Assembly (NCBI GenBank): GCA_017395105.1 | Contig: JAFPWD010000013.1 | Location: 1-50,920, forward strand | Source: Clostridia bacterium | Lineage (GTDB): Bacteria > Bacillota > Clostridia > Christensenellales > CAG-138 | Reading direction: 5' to 3' | Length of the DNA stretch: 50,920 nt | In this document: positions 50,734 through 50,920 of the stretch, piece by piece | Layout of the letters: each line of letters begins with the position of its first letter | How positions within the stretch are numbered: position 1 is the first letter of the stretch | Program-made: the position numbers and the translations under genes | The notes under the pieces: model-generated | Told to the model about the DNA's origin: nothing | The model's database searches: none | The model's input: only the letters and a program-made list of their open reading frames with translations

Positions 50734-50920
50734 GGCTCTACTCCCAAAATCGTAAAAAATGTGGTATACTCAACCACAAGGAAACACTAATCAAAGGGAT
50801 ACCGGAGTTATTCGGCAAGTCAATAGGGATCGAAGAGCCGTGGTACATCCGCAGCATAGAAACAAAGAACGACGAAGTTCATGTATATGTGGATGTACGG
50901 GATGGCGAAAAGCTGCCATG
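50734..50920 (+). mobile_element. Left end of an ISL3-like insertion sequence (cut by window)
   Basis: From GGCTCTACTCCCAAAA at 50734, the kind of GGCTCT terminal sequence usual for the ISL3 family, an open frame (frame of 50736) runs to the window edge and encodes LFGKSIGIEEPWYIRSIETK, NDEVHVYVDVRDGEKLPC in succession. This resembles the N-terminus of ISL3 (IS204/IS1001/IS1165) transposases just before their zinc-ribbon cysteines. No ATG is in frame; initiation may be non-ATG or upstream. The right end is outside the window. Confidence 0.65.

Overview
The window looks like the chromosome of an anaerobic Clostridia-type member of the Bacillota. Supporting signs are strong AGGAGG ribosome binding sites, many near-consensus sigma-A promoters, ATGA-coupled operons, a prmA-rsmE-mtaB cluster, dockerin modules, lipoproteins and a sortase-like surface protein, and ferredoxin-linked redox enzymes. 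No rRNA, CRISPR array or complete prophage is visible. One tRNA gene (Ser, anticodon GGA) is present.

Layout. 1-4.2 kb: a Crp/Fnr-type regulator converges on a five-gene redox/sulfur operon (thioredoxin, rhodanese, CoA-disulfide-reductase/rhodanese fusion, 2x[4Fe-4S] ferredoxin, NapH-like membrane Fe-S protein). 4.4-10.7 kb: an ArsB/NhaD-type permease, then HIT, mtaB, rsmE, prmA and a polytopic membrane protein. 10.8-14.7 kb: tRNA-Ser, a Sel1-repeat protein, a radical SAM protein, a tandem GNAT protein, a low-molecular-weight phosphatase and a hypothetical protein. 14.8-21.7 kb: a catabolic block made of ornithine aminotransferase (rocD), P5C dehydrogenase (pruA) and a five-gene split FAD/Fe-S dehydrogenase of the archaeal/clostridial L-proline dehydrogenase type. 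rocD sits behind a clear cobalamin riboswitch with its own intrinsic terminator.

21.7-43.0 kb: a transport region of three transcription units tied together by one motif, an 18-bp palindrome (GGTTAGC-N4-GCTAACC) found six times. At four places it directly follows the -10 box. The units are (i) an ABC exporter-like pair with a DUF454 protein and an HMA metal-binding protein, (ii) a nine-gene operon with a lipoprotein, an unassigned 222-aa protein, a full Opp/Dpp-type importer and two surface proteins sharing a domain, and (iii) an MFS carrier, a second ABC pair, an LCM-type methyltransferase and a dockerin protein. I infer a co-repressed small-molecule or metal (metallophore/tetrapyrrole-like) acquisition regulon; the ligand is not shown by the sequence.

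43.0-50.9 kb: a mosaic accessory region with an excisionase-like HTH protein, an AAA/DUF4143 ATPase, a DUF3990/XRE toxin-antitoxin pair with an operator inside its promoter, a nucleotidyltransferase, gene remnants, an abrupt head-to-head junction of two 5'-truncated genes near 49,045 with a change in codon use, NudC with an altered Nudix residue, and the left end of an ISL3-like insertion sequence at the window edge.

The two most promising novelties are the B12 riboswitch controlling B12-independent ornithine catabolism and the palindromic regulon of the 21.7-43.0 kb transport region.
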